DNA from: Vibrio qingdaonensis | GTDB taxonomy: Bacteria > Pseudomonadota > Gammaproteobacteria > Enterobacterales > Vibrionaceae | Direction of reading: 5' to 3' | Length of the DNA stretch: 64,000 nucleotides | Assembly (NCBI RefSeq): GCF_026191675.1 | Contig: NZ_JAKRRY010000010.1 | Location: forward strand, 62,001 to 126,000 | Shown: positions 30,487 to 41,692 of the stretch, piece by piece | How the letters are laid out: every line of letters starts with the position of its first letter | Position numbering within the stretch: the first letter of the stretch is position 1 | The notes under the pieces: model-generated | Databases searched by the model: none | Told to the model about the DNA's origin: nothing | Seen by the model: only the letters and a program-made list of their open reading frames with translations | Made by a program: the position numbers and the translations under genes

Positions 30487-32019
30487 TTACTTTACAAGAA
30501 TGTCGCCTGACATTTCAGCAGGAATGCTTATGCCTGTCATGGATAGCATGGTTGGTGCTAGGTCTGACAGTTTACCGCCTTCTTTGAACTCGATGTCCTT
30601 GTTACCAATATAGATAAGAGGAACTGGAAGGTTGGTATGAGCCGTGTGGGTGCCACCAGTGACTGGGTCAACCATCATTTCCGCATTACCATGGTCGGCA
30701 GTGATCAGCATTTGACCATCCACTTCTTTGATGGCTTCAACGATTTTCGCAACGCTTGCATCCAAAGCTTCAATCGCTTGTTCTGCGGCTTCGTAAACGC
30801 CAGTGTGACCAACCATATCTGCGTTTGGATAGTTACAGATGATAGTGTCGTATTTGCCTGACTTAATAGCAGCAACCATTTTCTCAGTCAGCTCTTCAGA
30901 GCTCATTTCTGGTTGTAGGTCATACGTCGCTACTTTTGGAGAAGCAACAAGCTGACGCTCTTCGCCGTCAAATTCGTTCTCAACACCACCATTGAAGAAG
31001 AAAGTCACGTGTGCGTACTTTTCTGTTTCAGAGATACGTAGCTGAGTCTTACCTTCTTTAGATAGCCACTCACCGTAGGTGTTTTCTAGCGATGCTGGTG
31101 GGAATGCGCAAAGCAGAGGAATATCGGCTGCGTATTGCGTTAGCATAACAAAGTCTACTGCTGGGAATACTTTACGCTCAAAGCCTTCAAAGGCAGGAAC
31201 GAATGCACGCGTGATTTCACGAGCACGGTCAGCACGGTAGTTCATAAAGATAACTGCATCGCCATCAAGGATAGCCGCAGACTCTTGACCTTCAGCGCGT
31301 AGCTCAGTTGGCGCAACAAACTCATCGTTTTCTTCACGAGCGTAAGCCGCTTCTAAACCAGCAACCGCCGAGTCAAACGTGTAGGCACCTTCTGCTTGAG
31401 TAAGCAGGTCGTAGGCTTTTTCAACGCGATCCCAGTTGTTATCACGATCCATTGCGTAGTAACGACCAACAAGAGAAGCTACACGGCCTTTACCAAGCTC
31501 AGAAAACAGTGCTTCAAAGCGTTTGAGTGAACCTTCAGCACTGCGTGGTGGCGTATCACGACCATCTAGGAAGCAGTGTAGGTAGATTTTTTCAGCGCCA
31601 CGCTCAGCCGCCATTTTAACAGCAGCGTAAATGTGGTCTTCGTGAGAGTGAACACCACCTGGAGACATTAGACCCATTAGGTGAACCGCTTTACCCGCCG
31701 CGATGGCTTTATCCATTGCAGCGGCTAGGATTTCGTTTTGACCAAATTCGCCATCAGCGATAGATTTAGTAATACGAGTGAGGTCTTGGTAGACCACTCG
31801 GCCAGCACCAATGTTGGTGTGACCCACTTCAGAGTTACCCATTTGACCATCTGGAAGACCGACGTCCATACCAGAAGCTGAAATAAGTGTACGTGGATTG
31901 TTTGCCCACAAGCCGTCCATTACTGGAGTTTTTGCGTTATTGATTGCGTTGCTTGCGTTATCTTCACGGTATCCCCAACCGTCAAGAATGACTAGAGCCA
32001 TAGGCTTCTTAGCTGACAT
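30487..32019 (-). CDS. gpmI: 2,3-bisphosphoglycerate-independent phosphoglycerate mutase
   Basis: Mn2+-dependent glycolytic mutase interconverting 3- and 2-phosphoglycerate. The 510 residues are of the alkaline-phosphatase superfamily: N-terminal metal Asp in [12 protein letters not shown], the phosphorylated Ser in [16 protein letters not shown], and C-terminal metal ligands in ADHGNAE and GGTHTAHT. Length fits the family. It is divergent from yibN. Confidence 0.98.
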   Translation of the reverse strand: MSAKKPMALVILDGWGYREDNASNAINNAKTPVMDGLWANNPRTLISASGMDVGLPDGQMGNSEVGHTNIGAGRVVYQDLTRITKSIADGEFGQNEILAAAMDKAIAAGKAVHLMGLMSPGGVHSHEDHIYAAVKMAAERGAEKIYLHCFLDGRDTPPRSAEGSLKRFEALFSELGKGRVASLVGRYYAMDRDNNWDRVEKAYDLLTQAEGAYTFDSAVAGLEAAYAREENDEFVAPTELRAEGQESAAILDGDAVIFMNYRADRAREITRAFVPAFEGFERKVFPAVDFVMLTQYAADIPLLCAFPPASLENTYGEWLSKEGKTQLRISETEKYAHVTFFFNGGVENEFDGEERQLVASPKVATYDLQPEMSSEELTEKMVAAIKSGKYDTIICNYPNADMVGHTGVYEAAEQAIEALDASVAKIVEAIKEVDGQMLITADHGNAEMMVDPVTGGTHTAHTNLPVPLIYIGNKDIEFKEGGKLSDLAPTMLSMTGISIPAEMSGDILVK

Positions 32020-32403
32020 AGTTATAACCTCGTCGAATCTAAAATAACTTTACTGAAAACAAATTAGCGTAATTTTACTACACTTTTTAACCAAAACAGT
32101 AGTGGCAGATCAAATATTGTTTGTGATTACCGTAGCTTGTTTTCAGTTTTTTGAAAGTTAATTGCACACATTTGCTGTTGTAGTGAGGTAATCATAGATG
32201 CTAAACGTCATTGATTCCTTAAATGCTCAGCTATTAATAGCGCAGATGTGGTGATGTTGACCAATTGCTTTGCGCTATTGCTGCAATAGCGAAAGAGGGA
32301 TCTCAATTATTTATTCGAAACAAGTTCCCCCCTCGCCAGAGGGCGGCGAAGCCGTTATACTCCTCGTCTGAATTTCATCTTCAACTAATTAAGAGCGCAA
32401 GCT
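32020..32403. other. divergent intergenic region gpmI / yibN
   Basis: A 384-bp AT-rich gap without a credible ORF. It carries a strong palindrome at 32267-32294 (annotated separately) and a -10-like TATACT at 32357-32362 that may serve yibN. The left part should hold the gpmI promoter. Confidence 0.6.
32236..32294. repeat. overlapping inverted repeats upstream of yibN
   Basis: Element 1 AATAGCGCA (32236-32244) can pair with element 2 TGCGCTATT (32271-32279). Element 2 can instead pair with element 3 AATAGCG (32285-32291), inside a near-perfect palindrome CTTTGCGCTATTGC-T-GCAATAGCGAAAG. The two pairings are mutually exclusive. No T-run follows. Confidence 0.6.
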
Positions 32404-32838
32404 ATGCAAGAGTACTTAGATTTTTTACAACAAAATATGATCATGGCCGTGGTTTGGGCCGCCCTTTTTGTAGCTCTGATTGCTAACTTCGTGAAGTCTG
32501 CCAATGCCGCGTACAAAGAAGTTTCTGCAGCTCAGGTGACTCAAATGATGAACCATGACAGTGCACTCGTAGTGGATATTCGTTCAAAAGACGATTTCAA
32601 ACGTGGTCACATTACGGATGCTGTCAACGTACTTCCTTCCGATATTAAAGCAGAATCAACGCCTAGCCTTGAAAACAAAAAATCAGACCCAATCATTGTG
32701 GTATGTAAGACGGGTCAAACGGCACAAGAGAGTGCAAACTTGCTCGCGAAGTCAGGTTTTGAACAGGTATATGTGCTGAAAGGCGGCCTGTCAGCTTGGA
32801 GCGAAGCAAACCTGCCGCTGATTAAAGGTAAGAAGTAA
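32404..32838 (+). CDS. yibN: rhodanese-like protein YibN
   Basis: Membrane-anchored single-domain rhodanese of 144 residues. One N-terminal helix (about 12-32) is followed by the rhodanese fold with the active-site loop CKTGQT and the typical VVDIRSKDDFKRGHITDAVNV. Sulfurtransferase activity is inferred; the E. coli homologue interacts with membrane-insertion factors. It lies upstream of secB as in E. coli, but grxC, which sits between them there, is absent here. Confidence 0.9.
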   Translation: MQEYLDFLQQNMIMAVVWAALFVALIANFVKSANAAYKEVSAAQVTQMMNHDSALVVDIRSKDDFKRGHITDAVNVLPSDIKAESTPSLENKKSDPIIVVCKTGQTAQESANLLAKSGFEQVYVLKGGLSAWSEANLPLIKGKK

Positions 32839-32999
32839 CCCTAGTCATTGAGCGTTTTCGCGGCATTTCTTGCGTAGGGATGTGATAAATGCCACGGAAT
32901 TAGCGGCTCGCCTAGTCATAAAACATTGGCTCGGCTAGTCTGCCAGACAACTCAAAAACGGTTTCGTTAATTTTAGACGTATTATAAAGGATATTCATC

Positions 33000-33467
33000 A
33001 TGGCTGAAGCAGCACCTCAAGAAGCACAACAGAATTTCACAATTCAACGTATCTTCCTAAAAGATCTTTCTTTTGAAGCGCCAAACTCACCGGACATGTT
33101 TCAAAAAGAATGGAACCCAGATGTTAAGCTAGACCTAGACACGCAAAGCCGTGAACTAGGAGAAGGCGTTTACGAAGTGGTACTTCGTCTAACGGTGACG
33201 GTTAAGAATGCAGAAGACACAGCATTCCTTTGTGAAGTTCAGCAAGGTGGTATTTTCACAGCTGAGCAAATGGAAGCGGGCCAACTGGCACATTGCCTTG
33301 GCGCTTTCTGCCCGAACATTTTGTTCCCTTATGCTCGTGAAACTATCTCTAGCCTAACGATGAAAGGTACGTTCCCACAACTGAACCTAGCACCAGTTAA
33401 CTTTGATGCATTGTTCATGAACTACCTTCAGCAGCAAGCTCAATCAGAAGAGCAAGCAGAAGCGTAA
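33000..33467 (+). CDS. secB: protein-export chaperone SecB
   Basis: Cytoplasmic tetrameric chaperone that keeps preproteins unfolded and hands them to SecA. The 155-residue acidic protein has the family motifs [17 protein letters not shown], the SecA-facing EVVLRLTVT strand and [14 protein letters not shown]. The ATG follows AAAGGA. A terminator follows, so gpsA is probably transcribed separately. Confidence 0.97.
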   Translation: MAEAAPQEAQQNFTIQRIFLKDLSFEAPNSPDMFQKEWNPDVKLDLDTQSRELGEGVYEVVLRLTVTVKNAEDTAFLCEVQQGGIFTAEQMEAGQLAHCLGAFCPNILFPYARETISSLTMKGTFPQLNLAPVNFDALFMNYLQQQAQSEEQAEA

Positions 33468-33518
33468 TTCGCTGTTCGGCGCAGGGCGGTCGCTTTGCAA
33501 GAACTCGCAACCTTTTTG

Positions 33519-33553
33519 AAAATGCACAGCGCCTAGCGATGTGCATTTTTTAT
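33519..33553 (+). terminator. intrinsic terminator after secB
   Basis: AAATGCACA and TGTGCATTTTTT flank an 11-nt loop, about 50 bp past secB. Confidence 0.88.
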
Positions 33554-33635
33554 TTTCACGGTTAAGCTTTAGAAATGAAACTTTTTAGAGACTAAACGTT
33601 TAGCTGTGGCTTTCAAACTATGACGTGGTGGTGTT

Positions 33636-34658
33636 ATGAGTAACGCATACGGGAAAGATATTTCAATGACAGTTATTGGCGCGGGATCCTACGGGACATC
33701 GCTAGCCATCTCTCTGGCACGAAACGGTGCAAACGTAGTCATCTGGGGGCACGATCCTGAACATATGGCTCGTCTAGAGGCCGATCGAGCGAACCATGAC
33801 TTTTTGCCAGGAATAGACTTTCCTGAGTCACTCATTGTTGAATCCGATCTTCAAAAAGCGGTGCAAGCCAGCCAAGATTTACTGATTGTTGTTCCGAGCC
33901 ATGTATTTGGTGTTGTGCTAGAGAGCATGAAGCCGCACTTACGTGACGACAGTCGTATTTGTTGGGCAACCAAAGGGCTAGAGCCGGAAAGTGGTCGTCT
34001 TCTAAAAGACGTTGCTAGCGATATTATTGGTGATAGCTACCCTTTAGCGGTACTTTCTGGCCCGACGTTCGCAAAAGAATTGGCGGCTGGAATGCCAACG
34101 GCTATTGCTGTTGCGTCGACGAATACGCAGTTTGTGACTGAGCTGCAAGACAAGATCCACTGCAGTAAAACATTCCGTGTTTATGCTAATGATGATTTTA
34201 TCGGTATGCAATTAGGCGGCGCCGTTAAAAATGTGATTGCGATTGGCGCTGGTATGTCGGATGGAATCGGTTTTGGAGCCAATGCGCGAACGGCATTGAT
34301 TACTCGAGGTTTAGCTGAAATGACTCGCTTAGGTGTCGCAATCGGCGCGAAGTCGGATACCTTTATGGGTATGGCTGGCCTTGGCGATTTAGTGCTGACG
34401 TGTACCGATAACCAGTCTCGTAACCGTCGCTTTGGTTTAGCGTTAGGTCAGGGTAAAGATGTCGATTCTGCACAAACTGAAATTGGTCAAGTGGTTGAAG
34501 GTTATCGTAATACCAAAGAGGTTTGGTTGCTGTCACAAAGAGTGGGTGTTGAGATGCCAATTGTTGACCAAATCTATCAAGTATTGTATCAAGGAAAGGA
34601 TGCGATGCTCGCTGCGCAAGATCTACTAGCAAGAGATAAAAAAGCAGAGAAGCAATAA
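33636..34658 (+). CDS. gpsA: glycerol-3-phosphate dehydrogenase [NAD(P)+]
   Basis: Makes sn-glycerol-3-phosphate from dihydroxyacetone phosphate for phospholipid synthesis. The 340 residues have the Rossmann motif [12 protein letters not shown], the second conserved stretch [13 protein letters not shown], catalytic Lys in [13 protein letters not shown] and [19 protein letters not shown] precedes the ATG; a shorter start at 33666 is possible. It is upstream of cysE, as in E. coli. Confidence 0.97.
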   Translation: MSNAYGKDISMTVIGAGSYGTSLAISLARNGANVVIWGHDPEHMARLEADRANHDFLPGIDFPESLIVESDLQKAVQASQDLLIVVPSHVFGVVLESMKPHLRDDSRICWATKGLEPESGRLLKDVASDIIGDSYPLAVLSGPTFAKELAAGMPTAIAVASTNTQFVTELQDKIHCSKTFRVYANDDFIGMQLGGAVKNVIAIGAGMSDGIGFGANARTALITRGLAEMTRLGVAIGAKSDTFMGMAGLGDLVLTCTDNQSRNRRFGLALGQGKDVDSAQTEIGQVVEGYRNTKEVWLLSQRVGVEMPIVDQIYQVLYQGKDAMLAAQDLLARDKKAEKQ

Positions 34659-34786
34659 GCGTTGTAAAATAAGCGCTGAAGCGTATGCGTTGTTGCTTTA
34701 TGTGTAGCGTCTCTATTAACGTGACGCGAGATGAGGAAGTCGCGACGCACGGCTTTTAAGGCTAGAGACTACTCTTAGGATAGAAC

Positions 34787-35608
34787 ATGAAACACTGTGA
34801 AAAACAAAAAGTATGGCAGTGCATTATAAAAGAAGCGCGTAAGCAGTCGGAAGAAGAGCCGATGCTGGCAAGCTTTTATCATGCCACAATCATTAATCAC
34901 GAAAGTCTAGGGGCGGCATTGAGCTATATTCTTGCGAATAAGCTTAAGACCGCGTCTATGCCAGCGATGGCGGTACGTGAAGTGGTAGAGCAAGCCTTTG
35001 CGGCAGACCCTTCAATTACTGATGCTGCAGCTTGTGATATTTGTGCCACAGTGAATCGTGACCCTGCCGTCTCTATGTATTCGATGCCGCTTTTGTATCT
35101 AAAGGGATTTCATGCCCTACAGGGCTATCGTGTCGCCAACTGGTTGTGGAAGCAAGGGCGAGTGGCATTAGCCACGTATTTACAAAATCAGATCTCAGTG
35201 GCGTGCCAAGTGGACATTCATCCAGCGGCACGTATCGGTAAAGGTATCATGCTCGATCACGCAACCGGTATTGTTGTCGGTGAAACGGCGGTGGTCGAAA
35301 ACGACGTATCGATACTTCAAGATGTGACCTTAGGTGGCACAGGGAAAGAGGGCGGTGACCGTCACCCTAAAATTCGCGAGGGCGTGATGATAGGCGCAGG
35401 TGCTAAGATCCTGGGTAATATCGAAGTGGGGGTGGGTGCAAAAATTGGTTCGTGTTCCGTCGTACTGCAAGCCGTGCCTGCTCACACCACTGTGGCTGGG
35501 GTGCCAGCGAAAATTGTCGGTAAGCCGAAAACGGATATGCCGTCTTTGGATATGGACCAACAATTTAACGGTAAATCACAAACTTTTGTCGGTGGTGATG
35601 GTATCTAA
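34787..35608 (+). CDS. cysE: serine O-acetyltransferase
   Basis: First committed step of cysteine synthesis: acetyl-CoA plus L-serine to O-acetylserine. The 273 residues have an N-terminal helical domain and a C-terminal left-handed beta helix of hexapeptide repeats, with the active-site region DIHPAARIGKGIMLDHATG and VTLGGTGKEGGDRHPKI. The C-terminal tail, which in other species binds CysK and carries feedback control, ends GGDGI as in E. coli-type CysE. AGGATAG precedes the ATG. Confidence 0.97.
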   Translation: MKHCEKQKVWQCIIKEARKQSEEEPMLASFYHATIINHESLGAALSYILANKLKTASMPAMAVREVVEQAFAADPSITDAAACDICATVNRDPAVSMYSMPLLYLKGFHALQGYRVANWLWKQGRVALATYLQNQISVACQVDIHPAARIGKGIMLDHATGIVVGETAVVENDVSILQDVTLGGTGKEGGDRHPKIREGVMIGAGAKILGNIEVGVGAKIGSCSVVLQAVPAHTTVAGVPAKIVGKPKTDMPSLDMDQQFNGKSQTFVGGDGI

Positions 35609-35652
35609 ACCTGAGTCAATTCAGCGATATCTAAATAGAACGGCTCAGAGGT

Positions 35653-35683
35653 AAAAGCTCAGTGTGAACACTGGGCTTTTCGT
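35653..35683. terminator. intrinsic terminator after cysE, overlapping the MATE gene end
   Basis: AAAAGCTCAGTG and CACTGGGCTTTT form a stem with one internal mismatch. The hairpin covers the last codons of the convergent MATE gene. Confidence 0.75.
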
Positions 35684-37005
35684 ATTTTTACTGCGTACAA
35701 ATAAGCCAGCACTCCGCCCACAACGTTACCCACCGCCACGCCAATAAAGAGCCCTTCTAACGAATACCAGTGATTGCCAATCGCAGCCGCGGGGAGTGTG
35801 AATATGAACAAACGCATGGCACTCCACATAAAGGCCTTATTCGGTAAGTGAAGCGCATTGAGTCCGCTGCCTAGCATCATGATAATCCCCTGAAACCCAT
35901 AGCTAAATGGAACCACGAGCAAGTAATGCCAAAGGATTTCCCGTACCGCCGCTTCTTGAGAAAACATGGCGGAAATCGGAATACTGAGTGGCACCATCAT
36001 AATAAATACCATCAGCTGAAATAGGATTGAAAAGCGCATGCTGAGGAATAATCCTGAGAAACTGCGCTCCGGTTGTTTGGCACCAAAGTTCTGCGACATA
36101 AAAGGGGTTAAGGCTGAGCTTAAAGAAATGAGCACCAGAATGAGTAAAGACTCTACCCGCTGCGCTGCGCCATAAGCGGCGATGGCAGCCGTGCCGTGAA
36201 CGGAGAGCATCTTCATTAAGATCGCGCCAGAAATAGGCGACATCGCCGTGGATAACGCAGACGGTGTACCAATTTTTAAAATAGCTGCCCAGTCTTTTAG
36301 TAGCGCAGCGGGGTTAATTTTCCCCAGCAGTTTTTCGCGTTTAGTTAGGACGAAAAGCGAACCCAGTAAAGCGCCAAACCAAGCAAAACCACTCGCAATG
36401 GCAGCGCCCTGAATACCGAGTTCAGGGAACGGACCTAGGCCAAAGATAAACAGCGGATCCAAAATGCCGTTTAATACCCCAGAAAGCATCATAATTTTAG
36501 CCGGCGTTTTAGTATCGCCTGTGGCGCGAATGGCGCTATTGCCTGCCATAGGGATAACCAGTAGCGGGATGGTGAAGTACCAAATCACCATGTATTGATC
36601 GATGAGTGGAATGATATCCTCGCTGGCCCCTAGCATGCGAAACAGCGGGTCAATGGTAAAGAGCCCCAGCGTAGAGGCAAGGGTGACCAAGATCACCGCA
36701 AGAATGAGACCATGAGTGGTAAATTGCGCGGCGTTGCGAGTATTACCTTGTCCCAGCAGTCGACCGATAATGGTAGAAAGGCCCACACCGATCCCCATCG
36801 TAATGCAGTTCACTCCAAAGGTGACAGGAAACGTAAAACTGACCGCAGCGAGTGATTGGGTACCTAATAGAGCAATAAAAAAGGTATCAACGAGGTTGAA
36901 AGCCAAGATCGCTATCATGCCAAACACCATGGGAACCGTCATTTGTTTGAGCACTGTGGGGATGGGGGCAGAGAGCAGCCCATGCTTATCTTGCATAGAA
37001 TTCAT
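35659..37005 (-). CDS. MATE family multidrug/Na+ antiporter
   Basis: Inner-membrane efflux protein of 448 residues with 12 predicted helices in two homologous halves, the MATE arrangement. Recognisable stretches are PMVFGMIAILAFNLVDTFFIALLG near the N-terminus and IGAGLSTIIGRLLGQGN-type sequence (here VGLSTIIGRLLGQGN). Substrates are unknown. Two in-frame ATGs (37005 and 36996) are possible; neither has a strong ribosome site. It is convergent with cysE and divergent from groES. Confidence 0.88.
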   Translation of the reverse strand: MNSMQDKHGLLSAPIPTVLKQMTVPMVFGMIAILAFNLVDTFFIALLGTQSLAAVSFTFPVTFGVNCITMGIGVGLSTIIGRLLGQGNTRNAAQFTTHGLILAVILVTLASTLGLFTIDPLFRMLGASEDIIPLIDQYMVIWYFTIPLLVIPMAGNSAIRATGDTKTPAKIMMLSGVLNGILDPLFIFGLGPFPELGIQGAAIASGFAWFGALLGSLFVLTKREKLLGKINPAALLKDWAAILKIGTPSALSTAMSPISGAILMKMLSVHGTAAIAAYGAAQRVESLLILVLISLSSALTPFMSQNFGAKQPERSFSGLFLSMRFSILFQLMVFIMMVPLSIPISAMFSQEAAVREILWHYLLVVPFSYGFQGIIMMLGSGLNALHLPNKAFMWSAMRLFIFTLPAAAIGNHWYSLEGLFIGVAVGNVVGGVLAYLYAVKIRKAQCSH

Positions 37006-37133
37006 CGCTGATGAAACAGGGGCTTAGGATACAGGAATTCGCTAAATCGTGCGAGAACCCCCTCAATCCTTATGTATTGTTGGTGGGAAAGCTCAATTTC
37101 GTTATTTTTGTCACAAAATTTTGTCTCCTGCCC

Positions 37134-37162
37134 CTTGGGATCAACCCAATCGTCCCCAACAT
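37134..37162 (+). promoter_or_regulatory. sigma-32-type heat-shock promoter of groESL
   Basis: CTTGGGA, a 13-bp spacer, then CCCCAACAT fits the sigma-32 consensus CTTGAAA-N13-14-CCCCATNT with few mismatches. It lies about 70 bp before groES. No CIRCE element is visible. Confidence 0.78.
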
Positions 37163-37229
37163 AATTATCACAAGCCGAATTAAGGCATTCTCAAAGCTAA
37201 CATATTAATTAATTCAGGAGACACGACCG

Positions 37230-37520
37230 ATGAATATCCGTCCTCTACACGACCGCGTGATCGTTGAGCGCAAAGAAGTTGAATCTAAATCTGCTGGTGG
37301 CATCGTTCTTACGGGGTCTGCTGCAGAAAAATCAACACGTGGTACGGTGCTGGCTGTAGGTAATGGCCGCATTCTAGAAAACGGGTCAGTTCAAGCATTG
37401 GACGTTAAAGTGGGTGACACGGTTATCTTCGCTGAAGGCTACGGCACGAAAACTGAAAAAATCGATGGCAAAGAAGTCTTGATCATGTCTGAAAATGACA
37501 TCATGGCTATCGTAGAATAA
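37230..37520 (+). CDS. groES: co-chaperonin GroES
   Basis: Heptameric lid of the GroEL folding chamber. The 96 residues begin [18 protein letters not shown] and include the mobile loop ([13 protein letters not shown]) that binds GroEL. CAGGAGA precedes the ATG. groEL follows 69 bp later in the same operon. Confidence 0.98.
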   Translation: MNIRPLHDRVIVERKEVESKSAGGIVLTGSAAEKSTRGTVLAVGNGRILENGSVQALDVKVGDTVIFAEGYGTKTEKIDGKEVLIMSENDIMAIVE

Positions 37521-37586
37521 TTAAGTAGACGTTGAGTAATTTTTTACTCTAAACAAGCTATCCACTGAATTTAGATAAGGAAATAA

Positions 37587-39227
<1,641 letters not shown>

Positions 39228-39246
39228 GTGTAAGACATTGCCGACA

Positions 39247-39275
39247 GAGCCAGAGGGAAACCTCTGGCTTTTTTG
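39247..39275 (+). terminator. intrinsic terminator of groESL
   Basis: GCCAGAGG-GAAA-CCTCTGGC with a GNRA-type loop and T-run. Confidence 0.94.
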
Positions 39276-39413
39276 TATCTGCTTCAATAATCAACGATTG
39301 AGTGGTTAATATGTTACGGGTTATGACAATTTACTGACATGCGCTATAGTTAGCGGCAATAGCATCGTCTATAGTTATTGAAGACGAATGATAATGTCAG
39401 TGGAGACAAAATA

Positions 39414-39980
39414 ATGAAAAAAGTCGTATCAGCCCTTGCAGTGGCAGCAGCACTCTCTATTTCCCCAATGGCGCTAGCAGATAGCACGCCAGTTATGTTT
39501 TCATCTTTAAACGGATTTAATGCGCCAGACGCCAATGCGGTTGGTGGTGTACGTTTATCTGTTCTTCACGGTCAAGTGAATGAAGTAAAAGGTGTCGACT
39601 TTTCTGTATTGGGTATGTCTGAAACTCAGCGTACAACCGGTGTAAACTTTGGTCTATTCTTTGGTGCTTCTAAAGTCACTCAAGAAATGAAAGGCGCATC
39701 ACTTGGTATTTTCAACTGGAATACAGGTTCAACAACGGGTGTTAACCTTGGCATGGTCAACGTCACTAACGACGTAAAAGGCCTTAACTGGAGTGCGGTA
39801 AACTACTCGGAAGGTAACACAATGGCTGATATCGGTATTGCCAGTTTCTCAAAGAAATCTAACTTCCAATTGGGTATCTTTAACAAAACGAATACTATCG
39901 ACGGTGTTCAGATTGGTTTGATTAACTGTGCCGACAACGGTTTCTTCAAGTGCTTCCCAATTATTAACTTCGCTAAATAG
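39414..39980 (+). CDS. secreted protein with beta-type sequence repeats, unknown function
   Basis: A 188-residue exported protein with a clear signal peptide (MKKVVSALAVAAALSISPMALA, then DSTP). The mature part has several imperfect repeats of roughly 20 residues with the core G-[VAL]-x-[FLW]-G-[LIM]-[FVI]-N, for example GVNFGLFF, GASLGIFN, GVNLGMVN and GVQIGLIN. This resembles the surface-repeat proteins called LA_2272 family, which I recall only by pattern. A cysteine pair lies near the end (CADNGFFKC). TGGAGA lies 8 nt before the ATG at 39414. An outer-membrane or surface location is inferred. Confidence 0.75.
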   Translation: MKKVVSALAVAAALSISPMALADSTPVMFSSLNGFNAPDANAVGGVRLSVLHGQVNEVKGVDFSVLGMSETQRTTGVNFGLFFGASKVTQEMKGASLGIFNWNTGSTTGVNLGMVNVTNDVKGLNWSAVNYSEGNTMADIGIASFSKKSNFQLGIFNKTNTIDGVQIGLINCADNGFFKCFPIINFAK

Positions 39981-40030
39981 CCTCGATTAACTTTGTGTAA
40001 TGACATGAAGTTGATTGGCAAAGCGTGAGG

Positions 40031-40068
40031 TAAAAGCCCCGAATACTCGATGTTTTTGGGGCTTTTTT
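40031..40068. terminator. bidirectional intrinsic terminator
   Basis: AAAAGCCCC ... GGGGCTTTTTT with a loop of about 17 nt, between the secreted repeat protein and the convergent mgtC-family gene. Confidence 0.85.
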
Positions 40069-40080
40069 ATGCCTATATTT

Positions 40081-40555
40081 TTACTTTCTACGTTTAGAGC
40101 GTCGTTGAAAGGTTTGGTGGACACCGCGGCGTAAGCTTTGAAAGCTACTTTCTGCCTTATCGACTCCAAGTAGTATGGTGAGTGCCAGTAAAGTAAGGAT
40201 GATAGAGGCCTTGTAATGCCCCAGTCCAATCATCATGCCCAGCCCGGCAAGTAGCCAGATGACGGCCGCTGAAGTCACACCATGAATCTTACCATTTTCA
40301 GACATCATGACCCCAGCGCCTAAAAAGCCGACACCAGTAATGATTTGTCCTAATACTCGGGCTTGATCAAGAGTGTTTGGGGATAATGAAATGGCCATTG
40401 ACATAAAGAGATAGGTGCCAGATAGCACTAAAATAGACGTGCGGATCCCGACGGGTTTGCCTCGTGTTTGCCTTTCAAGACCAATCAGTGTGCCATTCTC
40501 ATGCCAGTGCCTGCCATGAGAATGGCCCCAAATCCAAAAGTGCTGCTAATTCCAC
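40081..40555 (-). pseudogene. MgtC/SapB family gene, frameshifted near its 5' end
   Basis: The open frame from 40428 down encodes only the C-terminal 115 residues, but the conserved upstream sequence continues in that frame as GTLIGLERQTRGKPVGIRTSIL, the MgtC/SapB signature, without any start codon. The missing N-terminus (ELAALLDLGPFSWQALA) lies in another frame from a GTG near 40555 and hits TGA at 40499-40501. A GGGGGG run precedes that GTG. Joined, the gene would give about 157 residues, normal for the family. The shift lies inside a perfect inverted repeat. A sequencing error or programmed frameshift is possible. It follows epmB on the same strand. Confidence 0.75.
40492..40526. repeat. 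perfect inverted repeat at the mgtC frameshift
   Basis: 12-bp perfect arms GCCATTCTCATG (40492-40503) and CATGAGAATGGC (40515-40526) around an 11-nt loop, inside the coding region of the mgtC-family gene. The frame breaks within the 40492-40503 arm. Confidence 0.9.
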
Positions 40556-40635
40556 AAATATGCCCCCCAAAAAAAGCAGTATCTGTTTATTAGACCGGGC
40601 AGGCGAACAAATAAATTTTATCGAGACGAAAAACG

Positions 40636-41658
40636 TTACTCAAGGTGAAGATCGAGAGGTGTTTTGCTGGTTCTGCCTCCTTCTTCACGAGTGAGTTTTG
40701 GTACTAAATAGCCGGAGACACGCTCGATCAACCCATGCATGAGCTGTTTTGCTTGATGATCGTCGACAAAGTAATGCGCTGCGCCTTGCACTTTATCAAG
40801 CACGTGCAGGTAGTAGGGCAGTATTCCGCTATTAAATAGGGCATGACTCAGCGCAACTTGGCTTTCAACACTGTCATTGATGCCTTTTAGTAACACGCTT
40901 TGATTAAGTACTGTGACGCCCGCTCGCTTGATGTGCTGTATTGCCAGTGATAGGGCGGGATTAATTTCGTTAGCATGGTTGATGTGTGTAACCAGAACGG
41001 TATTTAATCGAGTCTGTTGTAGCATCTCACACAGTGATTCTGTGATGCGATCCGGAATTACCACTGGCAAACGAGAGTGAATACGCAGTGTGTTAATGTG
41101 CGGGATAGATTCTATATGCGTGATAAGCCATTCGATATCTTTGTCCTTCGCCATTAATGGATCACCCCCCGAGAGAATGACTTCGTTGATGTCTGGTTGG
41201 TTGGCAATATAGTCCAGCGCTAACTGCCAGTTTGCTTTGTTGCCTTTATTATCTTCATAAGGGAAGTGACGTCGGAAGCAATAGCGGCAGTTAACCGCAC
41301 AGCCACCTTTGACTATCATTAAGGCGCGACTTTGGTACTTATGTAGTAATCCGGGAACCACGGAACCTTGTTCTTCTAGCGGATCTTCTGAATACCCAGC
41401 ATGGACGTCGAACTCTTGGCTTAATGGCAGTACTTGTTGTAAGAGCGGGTCGTATGGGTTGCCTTTTTCCATTCGTTCGACAAAGCTTTGAGGGACACGC
41501 ATCGGAAATAGTTTCCTTGCACGTAGGCCGCTTTCCCATGGCGCCGTATCAATTTCTAGTTGTTTAAGCAACTGATACGGGTCTGAGATCGCATTGGATA
41601 GCTGTTTGAGCCAGTTTTGCTCAACAGAAACAAGATTTCGGGTTATGATAGGCGACAT
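40636..41658 (-). CDS. epmB: EF-P beta-lysylation protein EpmB (lysine 2,3-aminomutase-like)
   Basis: Radical-SAM, PLP-dependent enzyme that converts (S)-alpha-lysine to (R)-beta-lysine for modification of EF-P. The 340 residues have the Fe-S motif CAVNCRYCFRRHFPY (C-x3-C-x2-C), the SAM-related SGGDPLMAKD and a PLP lysine region near LDKVQGAAHY. It is close to E. coli EpmB throughout (DPLLQQVLP, VVPGLLHKY). It is divergent from efp, with only 34 bp between their starts, so the promoters must overlap coding sequence. Confidence 0.96.
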   Translation of the reverse strand: MSPIITRNLVSVEQNWLKQLSNAISDPYQLLKQLEIDTAPWESGLRARKLFPMRVPQSFVERMEKGNPYDPLLQQVLPLSQEFDVHAGYSEDPLEEQGSVVPGLLHKYQSRALMIVKGGCAVNCRYCFRRHFPYEDNKGNKANWQLALDYIANQPDINEVILSGGDPLMAKDKDIEWLITHIESIPHINTLRIHSRLPVVIPDRITESLCEMLQQTRLNTVLVTHINHANEINPALSLAIQHIKRAGVTVLNQSVLLKGINDSVESQVALSHALFNSGILPYYLHVLDKVQGAAHYFVDDHQAKQLMHGLIERVSGYLVPKLTREEGGRTSKTPLDLHLE

Positions 41659-41692
41659 TAAATTTTAACTCGAAGAATACTAAGAGGATACA

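Noticed and set aside
40081..40428. A complete short MgtC-like protein starting at GTG 40428
   Set aside because: The conserved family signature extends upstream of that codon in the same frame, so the start is an artefact of the frameshift.
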